From NCBI RefSeq assembly GCF_964355755.1, contig NC_092675.1:8156312-8220311 (forward strand): a DNA stretch of 64,000 nt, in the 5' to 3' direction. Under the pieces are notes generated by a model. That model ran no database searches. It was not told the DNA's origin and saw only the letters and a program-made list of their open reading frames with translations. Both the position numbers and the translations under genes were made by a program. This document shows, in pieces, positions 48,101 to 58,843 of the stretch (the stretch's first letter is position 1; every line of letters starts with the position of its first letter). The stretch is from Antedon mediterranea (lineage: Eukaryota > Echinodermata > Crinoidea > Comatulida > Antedonidae).

Positions 48101-49179
48101 AATCATCTCTATTCTATTCTTCAGATACCAATCCATGTGACTCAGTTGATTGTAAAAATGGTGGAAATTGTTACATTAATTCTTATTACCAAGTTTATTG
48201 CGCGTGTCAAGATTGTTATTCTGGAACATACTGTGAAAAATGTAAGTTTGTTGAATTTTGAATTCAAAATTATTTACTGCAATTACTTAAGTTATTTGAA
48301 TTATAATTAACAATTTATACCCATTTTTGTTACAGATAATGATCCTTGTAATGATGATAGTAATCCATGTCAAAACTCTGGTCTCTGTAATTCTGAGGGT
48401 TGTAATTTTTGGGGTAAATGTCCAGCATGCTATACTGGTGACAGTTGTGAATATTGTAAGAATCCTACCCACATACATACAACGTTCTTATATTAATTAT
48501 AATTTTACAATTAAAATACATTTTTCTTAAAAAATAATAATTAATCATTTCAGCATTATTTTCAAATCATTTTGAAAGGTCTTACTTTCCATCCTCCTAT
48601 CTGTTGTAATTGTAATTTTAATTGTGTTTGTATGAATTTATTTCACTAAATTTTAATAAATTATTTTCTGCTTAGACATTAACCCTTGTGAAGATGTGAA
48701 TTGTAATGGCGGGCAATGTGTAGTTATTTCAAACATCAGTCAGTGCACATATGAATGTACCAACTGTCCATATGGCTATACTGGAAACAATTGTGAAACT
48801 CGTAAGTACAGTATTCAATTACTTGTTAAAGCATGCCATTTGGTTATAAATTCCCTACAGGTGTTGGTGCCGTCGTGGAACTACTGGCAATAGATGTCAA
48901 TGTAAGTATGAACACGGATTACAAAATGTATGTGTTTATGCGTTTGTTACCTAATTAACAATGCCTCTCGGAGTACAGTGATTTATTTGTTACTAACAAG
49001 ACTCCTATGTCATAATTAACATGCCTCTCGGTCTCTACAGTGATTTATTTGTTACTAACAAGACTCCTATGTCATAATTAACAATGCCTCTCGGAGTACA
49101 GTGATTTATTTGATAAGACTAACATTTTACAATTTTACTTGCAGATACTTCTGGTTACTACGCCCCATACGGAGGATAA
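39174..49179 (+). CDS. Secreted EGF-repeat protein (signal exon plus six EGF exons)
   Basis: Exon 1, 39174-39255, encodes MLLLKNRLFVLFVVIGVAHV and RAFPQTQ, a signal peptide, with donor CAAA|GTAAG in phase 1. After a ~8-kb intron come symmetric phase-1 exons, each one six-cysteine EGF-like module: 47264-47398 (GDPCLNHRCGDNGIC), 47595-47714 (NDPCHDYSNPCQNSGLC), 47906-48031, 48125-48241, 48336-48455 and 48676-48801. The fifth has Gly where its near-twin, the second, has Cys (FWGKC versus FWCKC). A 41-base relic, 48861-48901 (CWCRRGTTGNRCQ in another frame), is not phase-compatible and is probably skipped. The terminal exon, 49145-49179, encodes TSGYYAPYGG and stop. The product is small, extracellular and disulphide-rich, with no membrane segment. 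The exon set is secure; use of this first exon is inferred from phase. Confidence 0.75.
39562..40160 (+). mobile_element. Non-autonomous Helitron, copy 4, 3'-truncated
   Basis: It starts TCTATATATAAATTTACG after CACAA. It contains uninterrupted CAAATAGGGGTGTTTTCCG, the site where the LINE entered copy 1. Homology to copy 3 continues through GTCTGCCAGTTTGGTT and TTTATGAGCCC. It sits in the first intron of the EGF gene. Confidence 0.65.
40290..41060. repeat. Rearranged partial copy of the 36.2-37.8-kb foldback and arm
   Basis: The order of matches is right half of the foldback (as 36640-37170), then reverse complement of 36150-36340, then the outer 110 bp of the 37.7-kb arm. So parts of two adjacent elements recur together with the intervening ~500 bp missing. 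Confidence 0.65.
41484..41636 (+). pseudogene. Signal-exon copy 3, frame-damaged
   Basis: The TATAAAAG at 41484 and ATG 41565 open MLLLKNSLFFLFVVIS. About 13 bases (GGAGTTGCTCATG-type) are deleted compared with copy 2, so the signal-peptide end and the exon phase are lost (ends phase 2 at GTAAAT). It could not splice in frame to the EGF exons downstream. Its ~430-bp upstream block is conserved. Confidence 0.7.
41637..42060. other. Intronic sequence, no recognised feature
   Basis: Opposed short ORFs at 41764-42000 are complementary shadows of each other; neither has splice support or a known motif. The next 100 bases (42062-42160) end in AATAAAGAAAAACAAAAC and look like the 3' end of a retroposon. 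Confidence 0.35.
42168..42430 (+). repeat. tRNA(Ser/Leu-class)-derived SINE
   Basis: The head, 42168-42248, has A box TGGCCGAGCGG and B box GTTCGAGGC. Its terminal stem GTGAATG/CACTCAC has one mismatch. At ~81 bases it suggests a long-variable-arm (class II) tRNA ancestor. The body includes GAGGACTATAAACCGTAGGT. An A-rich stretch precedes it. Confidence 0.7.
42431..43740. other. Non-coding, first intron of the EGF gene
   Basis: It contains a GAT microsatellite (about 42628-42645). Otherwise mixed sequence; no gene or repeat is recognised. Confidence 0.35.
43811..43832. repeat. 22-base poly-C run
   Basis: Uninterrupted C at the start of the ~310-bp tandem array, within AGCCCCC/GGGGGCT-rich text. 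Confidence 0.95.
43843..44750. repeat. Tandem array, three ~310-bp units
   Basis: Units start at about 43843, 44158 and 44468 with CGGGTACTTTTTGTCGGGGA. Each contains CAGCGCCTAGAAAACC, TTGACCGTGAGAGTACGTCA, GGCGGTATCCCTTTGTAC and CAGGGACCAAAATGTGTA. The third unit is slightly shorter. ORFs in this region are artefacts of the repeat. Confidence 0.9.
44765..44955. repeat. AATGTR-TGTGTR minisatellite
   Basis: Loosely periodic ~21-22-bp units resemble TTTAAAATGTAGTTGTACAC. The last two are nearly identical; earlier ones are degenerate. Confidence 0.7.
45055..45647. mobile_element. Foldback MITE with ~135-bp arms
   Basis: Arms 45055-45187 and 45511-45647 are reverse complements (GCGATTTTTTTT..., GTACATAAGTTGGGGACC, GTGCACCCAAGCGTATAGCA). 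The centre is unrelated. No target duplication was identified. Confidence 0.85.
45647..45973 (-). pseudogene. Retroelement-type ORF fragment
   Basis: The 108-codon minus-strand frame ends RLNKFIYAFGIYKNILCGAY, then PQRREELDQYERDIVDMASK. This 'L..F..AF..Y........P.R..EL..Y...I..MA' pattern is one I associate with gag-like ORFs of tyrosine-recombinase (DIRS-type) retroelements. It runs into the MITE arm at 45647, which truncates it. Family assignment is tentative. Confidence 0.4.
45968..46537. repeat. ~83-bp direct repeats enclosing ~400 bp
   Basis: AGAAGCATTTTTGGGTA, TTGATTTAGGATATTTCGAC and GAATATGGCGGATCCCAAGC occur at 45968-46050 and 46455-46537, with only a few differences. The enclosed segment has a plus-strand ORF (46280-46492) running into the second repeat. 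It could be a solo duplication or short terminal direct repeats. Confidence 0.75.
46590..46745. repeat. Fragment of the TGACCTTTGACC foldback family
   Basis: The words TATCTCGAGAACCACTAGTC, TAATTTTGGTCTCAAAATGT, TATATTCACTTTAATG and TTCTGACATTTTGACCTTT follow the order of the 5.5- and 10.6-kb units. Confidence 0.65.
46746..47263. other. AT-rich end of the EGF gene's first intron
   Basis: Oligo-T and AT-rich text; nothing coding. Confidence 0.4.
48953..49125. repeat. 61-bp tandem repeat in the last EGF intron
   Basis: AATTAACAATGCCTCTCGG... starts at 48953, 49014 and 49076 (2.7 units). The first contains GGAGTACAG, the second GGTCTCTACAG. Confidence 0.9.
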
Positions 49180-50845
49180 TATCCTAAAAGAAAATAATAA
49201 TGAAATAAATATTATATAAATAAGCAGGAATTGTGTGAAAACAATGTTTAACACGATTCTATTTCTATCACATCTCCAATAATCATTCAGTAAGATATTT
49301 CTAATATTTGTAAATTTATTTATATTATATAATATATTAGGTAATTTTAATACTATTTTATAAGAATTTATATTAATAAATGAATAAATATGTAAAAGAT
49401 AATTTATCTTCATCAAGATAATAATAATAATAGGGCCTAATAATACAATACATTTTTAGAGCGCATACAGGGTAAAGCCTCTTTGCGATTAACAATAGAA
49501 AATAACAAATTTCCAATAAAATAAAACTGGAACTAAATATTAAATAATATAATATAAGCATTAATATAACTTTTAGTTTGATTGTAGCTAGGGACGTACT
49601 GTATTTTGAATTTAATGTTACAGTATAATTAATTTGTTACAATGAAATTCATGGGTTTTTGTAAAACCAGAAAAGAATTATTATAATTTATTTATATAAA
49701 CGGTGTTCAGTTTGAACTAAAATATAAAATAATATGATATTTGATTTGTTGTGTATTTGTTTACAAATAAAAATCTAAAAGTATGTCTAGTAGGACATTT
49801 GTTTTCTACATTTTAATAAACGTACTTTTAAAATTAAAATTGTGATTACTTCGTTATTTTTGTTACTCCATAATCAAATAACTTTAAATTAGATAATAGG
49901 AAATCTAACAATTATTTAAAGTTGTGAACGTCTAATTAATTATAGCATTTCTAATGTGTAATGTATTTCATCGATCAGATTTTAAAGATGTATTATCTCC
50001 CAAAAACATGACGGAAAAATGAAGATTAATAAAATCAGACATTGAATAGGCCATTGTATATTTTTAATTAAGCTGTAGAAAAATGAAAAAAAATAATGGT
50101 TTCACTTATAAGAAGCCAAATTAACTAATTGTCTGAGACAATTTGAGTATTTTTTGCTTTTCAGGTAAATAATTTTTTTTTTCGATCCAATTTTTGGTTA
50201 AAGTTTAATATTTAAAGTTACATTAAAATGGCATATTCAACAAAAACATGTTATGATATAGTCAACTGATTCATATCTAATGCAAAGTAAACAATGGAAT
50301 TCACGAAATCTCCACTACAATACCACAAAGCTAAAGAAGTCCTTTTACTTCATTAAATCTTGTGTACAAAACAATTCATTCGAGTTACTACGATACCAAC
50401 CAATTGTTGCTGTTCTTACCTCGTGTCTAATATCATTGGTCTTTATGATTCATATTAATCTTTATTGGTCTAATCATAAAAAAAAATGTAATACGAAAAT
50501 GTTTATAAACTGCAAATAAAATGTAAAAATATACATAAATATGGTTAATAACATCTCATTAAATTGGTGGTATATTATTGTAAAATGCTTCACTAAAAGT
50601 AACATAAACATAATCACTTTACGATTGTCATGGTGTCATTTTTATGACATTCATGACAGACTACAATTTATATTGTCACGTCATTTTCGCCATGACTATA
50701 GTCTTTATTGTCATCACCATTGAACCACCATGACTACGATCATTATCATTATTTGTTATCATAATCATGGTTACAGTCATTGTCATTTATGTTATGTTAT
50801 CATCACTGTCAAAACGGTCCAACATGTCTAGCTCCCCAGCTAGCA
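49180..50845. other. 3' flank of the EGF gene, non-coding
   Basis: AATAAATATT at 49202 may serve as poly-A signal. A TAA-type repeat with TTTTTAGAGCGCATACAG lies at 49420-49480, similar to 35218-35270. Short TCATNNTCAT-rich text is at 50640-50800. No gene is seen. Confidence 0.45.
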
Positions 50846-51830
50846 ATCACACGTTGTACCGACGTTGGCGTAAGGTCAACAGTTACGTTGGGCCAACAAC
50901 TTTAGGCGACGTAGGCCCGACGTAATTTTTTCCATCGGCCCTTAGTGGGCCCAACGCGTTGTACAGACATCGGAACAACGTGTTGGGGCGACGTCGGCCA
51001 AACGTCGTCGTTTATGGTTGGCTTGACATCTTTTACCGACGTAGGCCCGACGTTACTGTTACCAACGTAGGCCCGACGTAATTTTTTCCATCGGCCCTTA
51101 GTGGGCCCAACGCGTTGAACAGACATTGGAACAACGTGTTGGGGCGACGTCGGCCAAACGTCGTCGTTTATGGTTGGCTCGACATCTTATACCGCGACAT
51201 AGGCCCGACGTAATATTTTCCGTCGGCCCTTAGTGGGCCCAACGCGTTGGACAGACATCGGAACAACGTGTTGGGGCGACGTCGGACAAACGTCGTTATT
51301 TATGGTTGGCTTAACAACTTTTACCGACGTAGGCCCGACGTTACGTTTACCAACGTAGGCCCAACGTTATTTTTTACATCGGCCCTTAGTGGGCCCAACG
51401 CGTTGGACAGACATTGCAACAACGTGTTCGGGCAACGTCGGACAAACGTCGTCATTTATGGTTGGCTTAACATCTTTTAACGATGTTGGCCCGACATGTG
51501 TTTGGTTGACGTCGGCTTAACGTCATATACATTACGTTGGTCTAATAACTTTTGATGACGTTGGTTCAACGTATTTTTTTATTTGTCGTGTCTAGGTTGG
51601 CTCAACGTGTTGGGTTGATGTCGGCTTAACGTCATTTATATTACATTGGTCTAACAACTTTTGATGACGTTGGTTTAACGTAATTGTTCTTCGTTGGGCA
51701 TTAGTTCGCCCAATGTGTTGGGTCAACGTCGGCTTAAAGTCATAGATTACGTCGGTCATCGTATTTTGTATTCGTCGGTTATGCGTGAGCACAACGTGTT
51801 GGAGTAGCTGTGTTAATTTACATCGATTCA
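50846..51830. repeat. CpG-rich tandem array, probable subterminal repeats of a CACTA-like element
   Basis: A unit containing CGGCCCTTAGTGGGCCCAAC starts at 50936, 51092, 51224 and 51380 (spacing 156, 132, 156). Within it are many ACGTTGG, CCGACGTAGGCC and GGCCAAACGTCG words in both orientations. After 51480 the units decay. The element end may be near 50850. Such arrays are typical of CACTA/EnSpm subterminal regions in animals. ORFs here are repeat artefacts. Confidence 0.8.
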
Positions 51831-52437
51831 CCGTAGTAAATAGATTGTACCATCGAATGAATATGAATGAAACTTAACAATTAAATAATGCCGGTACTCT
51901 GCAAATATTGGATTGGAAATTGTTTTTATTAAAGGTATAATTATTTAATGATAAACAATTTAAGTAAAACATTTAAAAACTAGACAATTAAAAATCAAAT
52001 AAACTATATAGATTTGAACTCGTCTCTTAAGAATGTAAAAATGTATAATTAATTGCAACGTTTGATTACATTTTAATCAAGTTTTTAACATTTCATCAAT
52101 TCGGAAGTTAATTTGAGCACACATTTAATCATGAGGGCCACTTTTCATCCTGAGGGGCTATAGATTACAATTTACTATATAGATTAAATTAATTAACCCA
52201 TGTTGTTCAAATGTTGAGACATAATGAGGTCATCAAAATTAAAAAGTTTACTACTCATGCGAGGAATGATTTATTGAATAAGAAAATATTTAAAGCTGGG
52301 AGAAATGGGGTATCGATAAGCGAGATGCGCTCTTTTAAATATGAATAATAGTACCAAAGAAAAAACAAATCCTATTTTACAAAATCTACTGGCAATATGA
52401 TGCCGTAAAAGCATCCAGTATACGGATAACCAACAAT
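51831..52437. other. AT-rich segment between repeat array and DUF4806-like gene
   Basis: No feature recognised. It is presumably inside the element. Confidence 0.4.
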
Positions 52438-55400
52438 TCAAAAAAAAAGTTCATCATCATCATCTATGGTATCTTCGGCTTCGTCGGTGTTTGCTGCTGC
52501 TGCAGCTGCTACAAAGAGAAAAGAAAAGCAAGTTATTGTCAATTAACTGTAAATTATATGCGTTTACTAAATACACACATAGTGATTACAAACCATAAGC
52601 TATAGTAGAAAGCTTATCGCATTGCAATTTATTTAACACAATGTTAGTTTTTAGTAAAAGTTGTACAAATTTCAAAAAGCGCGCACCGCCGCCCTTTTAC
52701 GTGCCCAATTAATTTTATTCCAAATCTTTTATCTTTTTGCTCAATTCATCATCTTCATGTTTACTTTGATAACGCCATCATACCAAAAAAAATAGAACAT
52801 AATGTGGGTCCCGTAATTTCACCTATGCTACATTGTATATAGATGTACATATGCTGTAGATAATTATAACTCAGCACTATAAGCGTAAATGCATCAGGTC
52901 AAAAGATGCCATAATTATACAGTATCAACATTTTGCGATGGTATTTTAACGTAAGTGCATGATTTGTTTTAAAATAAATGTCAGTAAAATTATAAAATGA
53001 CATCACTTATAATTCGTTAAAGAGACGAATTAAATTCTAGTTTGAAAATTAGTAGTCGTAATAAATAACCACCAGCATGGATTATTGTTGTTGCCGTCAT
53101 GATGGTGGTTTAAAATGACTTGATACCTGATTTACAAGTAAAGTACAAACATCTTTAAATACTAAATTTAACTATTGAACTGACCTTTCTTCTTTTGTTC
53201 CCTAAGTTTTCTTCCCCCAGCTCTGTCCTTGCTGTATTTCAGCCAAGATTTTATTTTATTTTCACATGTGGCCTCCGTCATTCCGGTCCATGATCTTCTA
53301 GCTGAAACTGCAAAGTGTACAAACATTGTGCATCAACAGAATACTTTATCTCATGTGAAAAATATATAATCAAAAGCCTCTTGCTTCCCTATTAGCAAGA
53401 TAAAACAAGCAATTATGCATTTGAAATAATTATTTTAATAATACTAAATAAGATTTTTAAAATATTATTTTGAAAACGAGGAAGAGACATCCAATTTTAT
53501 GTGTGCATCTCCGTCCAAAATCAGTCAGACGGTAATTCATATACACACTTTGAAACACCAGTTCTCGTCAAATCACCGAAGCAATGTTGGGACCAGTGTA
53601 TATCTTGGAATGGCGGGTGCTGTTTATTAGAGTATTTACCTTTTACAATTTTTGAAAGCTTTAGTCCTCTGAATCCCTTCTTATCCCCTCTTCCCATCCA
53701 ATTAAATTCTGAGGCAAGTGTGTTTGAAAGCAGATGACCCATTATCCTATTGAGGACATCTGTTTCATTGTGGCCACCAAGACTGCATAATCGCAAAATC
53801 TAAAATATAAAAATAAAGAAATTGTTAAAACAAGACATTTTCAACATAACGTAGATGAAAAACATTAGTTAATATTGTTGATTAAAGTTTGCGGCACACC
53901 ACGTAAATTAGTTCTGAAAAGAACTGTTGAGTTTCTCGACGTTTCGATCAATGTGCTTTAATCTTCCTCAGGAGGCCCATTCTCACTCATGAGGATGATC
54001 AAAGCACAAAACGCAAATTTGATTTCGCCATGCAAACCTTCAAACAATACATTAATCAATTTGGTTTAACATTAATTGAAATATTTGAATACATCCTATG
54101 TAAAGCAGAATGATTAATTAATTGAGAACGTTGTTATTATTATTTTAAGTAAAATATTAAACCTACTAGGGCCTTTTGATTTGCCTTTTCTTTAAGGCTT
54201 TCTTCAATATTCTGGATGTCATCCATTGAAGCCGCCGGCAAATCAAAAACATCATTAGTGTCACTGGCTTCCTCCGACATGGTACCTCTTTTTAAAATTG
54301 CTTGTAACAACAAGGAATTTTGCCGCACCTGGCCCTTTATTTCTTCAAGTAGCGTAAACATCTCATGATCTATTGATATGAAATAACGTTCTTAATACTT
54401 AAATTATTTATGTTTAAACAAATGTTGTAATAATTAGTAATGTTACATTGAAGCAGACAAAAACAAAAACCCAACAGTTACATCTATGAACACTATAATG
54501 ACTTGCTTGCTGTAGTTATACAGTATTCTAAAAGTCTCCCTCCGTTATATTTAATTTTTTTTAAATTTATTCTGATTTTAGGCAAATTGCACAAACATAT
54601 ACACAAGATGCTCTACATAAACAAGAACTTATTATTAAGTCTTTGGGAGTGGAGTTGTAAATTGTCATGAGAAAAAAACCCTGACATATGACAGGGCTTG
54701 AACCCAGGACCCTTAGATTGGTAGACAAGCATCATAACCACCAAGCCACAGCTAAGTGTGTCATATTGAGATAAAATGGAAATATTATAGATGAAAAATT
54801 GAATATTTCTTACCATTACTTTTTGTTTCAAGTGAAGACGTACTTGCTATAAAAAGAAATGAAACGTAACATTATAACGTGCAATATAACCTTGATCCTA
54901 TTATTGTATCTATCAGTATCTATATGCCTATTTGTCTATTCCCTCCTCCCCTGTACTAGAAACATAACATACCGTACGAATCCATGCTTTCATCGAGTGG
55001 TGGGGTGGTAGAAATGCTGTCATTTTCAGGCTCAAAATTAGGAAGAGCAGGTAAGCCGGGAGGTAGGCCCAAGTTTTATTTGGCTGGCGTGCTTGTTCTT
55101 GTAGCTTTATCGCTTTCAAAAAATCTGGCAGGTAAACTAAACAAATATATAAATGAATTAAATAATTAGAAATACTGTATCATAAACATTAAGTATGGGA
55201 TCTCAAATTGTTATGGACCTTGCATGCTGACGTGCTTATTCATTCATTACTGTAAATCATTTAACTTTATTTCGGCCTTAATATCCATAGAAAACATTAC
55301 ATACAGTATTAACAGAAGTTCATCCACAAACTAAACATGAATTGATTTAACTAAAGGAAAAGCTCGTACTGATGTTACGACGTGCTGATTATAAGATCTA

Positions 55401-55934
55401 ACATAACATGAACAATCAAAACCTTCAAATAATGAAAAATGCTGCTGAAAGGGTACAATAGTTCGTAATATGAAGTACTTAGTCTTATACCTTCTCTTTC
55501 TGGGCATTTCAACCTCACTGTCTGTGGTTTCTAAGTCTGACGTTTCTGTAGCTTTCTTCAGTTTTTGCCTTGCCCTCTCATATGTAGCTATACAAAAGAA
55601 GACATATACTACCAATTACTATACTAATTACTAATATGATGATTATTTTCGTCTACTTATGGTGACCAGTACGATCCGATTTAAACACTTTACCAATATT
55701 TTAAGTATGGGCCTAATAAGAACATTAAAATATACCTGTCTCTTCTAGGACCCGTATTTCAAACTCCTGCCACAGTTCTGTTGGTTTCTCCTGTATTTCT
55801 ATTGCACGTTTTACTTTCTGGATGGACCGGTAATTAGGCCACCAGCATTTATCTTTTCTTGCACTAACCCAAGAAAGTGGGACGGCTTCCACTTCTTCTG
55901 AATTGTTAAAAACAACTACTGCATACATCTGCAT
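52438..55934 (-). pseudogene. DUF4806-like transposon companion gene, eight exons, with one stop
   Basis: Exons on the minus strand are 55934-55736, 55587-55491, 55124-54973, 54846-54814, 54369-54167, 53799-53640, 53307-53185 and 52508-52438. All have GT/AG borders and phases that agree throughout. The N-terminus, MYAVVVFNNSEEVEAVPLSW, with a WW-containing block and WQEFEIRVLEE, and the later LRLCSLGGHNETDVLNRIMG with EFNWMGRGDKKGF (DUF4806-type) are what animal proteins adjacent to CACTA-like transposases show. A basic linker and an acidic tail follow. Exon 3 has an in-frame TAA (AK*NLG, about 55075), so this copy is probably inactive unless that exon is spliced otherwise. Function is unknown; it may bind element ends. 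Confidence 0.65.
54640..54765 (-). repeat. tRNA-derived SINE in an intron
   Basis: On the minus strand, TGGCTTGGTGGTTATGATG (A-box-like) is followed about 40 bases later by a perfect B box in GGGTTCAAGCCC, then an unrelated tail. It lies between exons 4 and 5 of the DUF4806-like gene. Confidence 0.7.
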
Positions 55935-56599
55935 TCATCAAATCCACAAAGAGCAATTCATAAGTTCTGTCACACATACAGTATTAGCAATAATGTTTGA
56001 CTAATTTAGTTGTTTTTTTTTAGACACAATAACTATGAAGATAAATAATAGCCTATACCATGAAAAGAACTCTCCATAATGTTTAAATAACCTCTCTGTA
56101 TTATGTATACAAATTTAACACCATGTTCTGTGAAAATTAGTAATATATTGCTAATTGAATACGTAGAACAAATTCATACAATAGAATTATCTCACAAGAG
56201 GTGAACAACAATTATATCGAGTAATAAAATGAAATATAAAATGAAAACTAAGTAAAAAATGAACACTTACAATGAATTTACAAATTTGGAGTAGAATGCC
56301 TTTATTATGCATTTTTAGTTTAGTTCAAAGAAATATTAACATCCTGTTTGCATTAAAAAATACATCAAGATGCGAACATATTTATTTAGAGGTCCACCTT
56401 AAAATAATGTAGACCTACCAACCGAGACTCAAATTCATAATGAAAATCATGATCATAATCCTAAATTGCTATGTTCTGTGTGGATTAATGGAACAGTTAC
56501 AAAGCCAGCCTTGTACGGTAGTAATATGATCTTGGCTCTTATATCTGAAATTGAAAACTGGTAAAAGTGGCGCTTTAAACGTTTAACATATGCTATGTT
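55935..56599. other. Spacer between the two element genes
   Basis: Non-coding, AT-rich; would hold the promoter of the DUF4806-like gene. No specific site was identified. Confidence 0.4.
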
Positions 56600-58780
56600 T
56601 TATTTCCGTGAATCTAAAGGATATTGAAAAAAAGATGACGGCTCTCTAAATTTTACACATAGTAATGTTGGAACTGAATCAACAACAAGGATATTTTTGA
56701 CCTGAAAATAGTCGTCACCAACAAGAATGGTATTATCACCTTGTTTGATTGATAGCGTGTACTCATCTTGAGTGTGTATTTCTGTGAATTGTAAACATCT
56801 GGGGAAATTAAGTGGAAGAGGACCTGAAAAATGTTGCTTTTTAAATGGGTTTACCTGTTTTTGCGTTGGAAATGGCCTATTAATTTCTGCTTCCTCTGAT
56901 AATCTGCGAATTACTTGCTGAATAGGAAACTGTGGTTTCTTTATCATTCTCTTAATTTTTTTAAGATAGTTTTCATATGGGAATGATGAAAAATTATCCA
57001 ATGGCCCAAATTTTCTTACATCATTTGCTAAGTGGATTAAAGCGTGAACATTATATATCAGCATATCTGACCCATACAACACTTTGCAATGTTGTACGAA
57101 AGAGCGAATAATTTGTTCTGCATAGCTACAGTACTTCATGCACATTGAAGGACTACATAATATTCTTATTCCTACATGGAACAATAAAAAATGATAGTAC
57201 ATATCCTGAGACAAATTATCCTTTAATGATATCAATGAAGAATACAGAAGAAAAGTTCGAAACTCTGTAGCTTTCCATCTATCCACCTCTGACAGCGAAC
57301 GGCCCTTTCGAGCTAATTCGCGTGGCATATATGGAATAAATGAGACAATTGAATCAGATATATTATCAACTATGCGCCTTCCTAATCTAGTTTGCAAGGG
57401 ACCTTTCATCCAAGTATGTAAAAGTCGTTTCATTATACCTAAACAAACCAAGTGCATAATATAATCTAACGGGAACTGTGAAACCATACCTATTTTGATT
57501 TTTTGAAGGCAGCTTTCTTTATGGTGATGATCCTCAGTTACCTTTTTATCGAACATGTCATCAGTTCTAATTTCCGCATTCATTTCAGGAAATGTCATTC
57601 TGTGATTTTTATACTCACCACTTTGGACACATTTATCACAGCCATAGTAACCATTGTGAGCTTTTGTACACTTTACAAATGACCTGGCAGGGGTGTCACA
57701 AATTACGTTTAAAATCGTAACATTAAATGTTGTGTCATGTACAGTAATCCCTTCAGTTTCAATTGTCAACATTTCCCTAACGAATTCATCTAGGTATGCA
57801 TTTGCATCTGTTGGCTTAGAAGTTCCAACATACAACCCAATTATGAAAGGGCCAGTACTTTCATACAATTCCAGTCGGCCAAGTATTGGCCAAAATTGGA
57901 CATTACTACTTTTAAAAAGTGGTAAACCATCAACGAAGATTTGTAGACGTAAACTAGTGATACCACAAAACTTGTCATCGACAGAAAAAATAGAAATTAC
58001 ATTTTTGGCAATTCCGAAATGATGGTATGTCCCTCCTGCAATGTCCTCTAGTCGGTATGAAGTAAGTGTATGTTTTAATGTTCGTGCATCTTTTGGAAGA
58101 TTTGGTACACAAGTTTTAAGAATACTAAGAAGTGAAGTAACATGACATGATGGTGTTTGGCTCTCAATAGCCCATCTACAGAGTTCATTTCTTATCGTAG
58201 TTGAAGGATTAATGTTGTCTTCCTCATCATCGGACAGAGAACTAGAGGAAGTATTGCCCGGACTACTTGAAAAATAAGGAGGATGAGATAGGCTAAAATT
58301 ACTACTACCCCCACCACTGGTAGTAGTGGTAGTATTAATAATAGTAGAACTAGTACTACTATTACTACGATCAATATCATTTATACTACTGCTGCTACTA
58401 CTGCTGCTACTAATTTCAATTCTGCTGATATTACTACAACGTTTGGGACTATTTTTAGTTAGGCTACAACTGGAAGTAACACTACTACTACTTGCTTTAT
58501 TAAGACTACTAACACTCTGGTCATCATGACTAGTAGTACTAGTAGTGACATTGTCAGTTTGGCTATTATCAGAAGGAGGTAGAGACGGAGTAATATTGAC
58601 ACTTCCGTCGTCAACGTGTTCATCATTATAATAACGTGGATTAATAGGCCTAATTACATTATCCGTATCAAAATTCACATTAGGCCTAGGCCTACCAATT
58701 TGCCCTACAATCTCATTAGCCCTTCTTTTGGCTCTATTGCGGAGAGTTCTTTTACAGTAAATTTTACTATTTACATTCAT
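56600..58780 (-). CDS. CACTA/EnSpm-like transposase
   Basis: One exon. The ORF opens at 58843, but I prefer the second Met (58780, MNVNSKIYCKRTLRNRAKRR), which starts the basic N-terminus usual in this family, giving about 726 aa. Numbering here follows the longer form. After a long Ser/Thr-rich linker (about 80-210) comes the catalytic region: LRLQIFVDGLPLFKSS (D305), FWPILGRL, NVICDTPARSF (D383), then YYGCDKCVQSGEY (paired cysteines) and PLDYIMHLVCLGIMKRLLHT. These motifs are typical of the transposase class annotated as tnp2/Transposase_21-related in animals; the third acidic residue is not assigned. It would bind element ends and cut and paste them. The frame is undamaged. The neighbour gene on the same strand and the repeat array support a single element. 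Confidence 0.75.
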   Translation of the reverse strand: MNVNSKIYCKRTLRNRAKRRANEIVGQIGRPRPNVNFDTDNVIRPINPRYYNDEHVDDGSVNITPSLPPSDNSQTDNVTTSTTSHDDQSVSSLNKASSSSVTSSCSLTKNSPKRCSNISRIEISSSSSSSSSINDIDRSNSSTSSTIINTTTTTSGGGSSNFSLSHPPYFSSSPGNTSSSSLSDDEEDNINPSTTIRNELCRWAIESQTPSCHVTSLLSILKTCVPNLPKDARTLKHTLTSYRLEDIAGGTYHHFGIAKNVISIFSVDDKFCGITSLRLQIFVDGLPLFKSSNVQFWPILGRLELYESTGPFIIGLYVGTSKPTDANAYLDEFVREMLTIETEGITVHDTTFNVTILNVICDTPARSFVKCTKAHNGYYGCDKCVQSGEYKNHRMTFPEMNAEIRTDDMFDKKVTEDHHHKESCLQKIKIGMVSQFPLDYIMHLVCLGIMKRLLHTWMKGPLQTRLGRRIVDNISDSIVSFIPYMPRELARKGRSLSEVDRWKATEFRTFLLYSSLISLKDNLSQDMYYHFLLFHVGIRILCSPSMCMKYCSYAEQIIRSFVQHCKVLYGSDMLIYNVHALIHLANDVRKFGPLDNFSSFPYENYLKKIKRMIKKPQFPIQQVIRRLSEEAEINRPFPTQKQVNPFKKQHFSGPLPLNFPRCLQFTEIHTQDEYTLSIKQGDNTILVGDDYFQVKNILVVDSVPTLLCVKFREPSSFFQYPLDSRK

Positions 58781-58843
58781 AGTTACAGTAATACAGTACT
58801 GTTTTAATAATTGTAAAATGTTGTTCAAATTAATATAATACAA

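Noticed and set aside
50902-51831. Several ORFs in the ACGTTGG array
   Set aside because: They are different frames of the same tandem repeat and share no codon bias or domain.
58192-58807. Plus- and minus-strand ORFs rich in Leu/Ile over the transposase N-terminus
   Set aside because: They are shadows of the Ser/Thr-coding repeat in the transposase linker.
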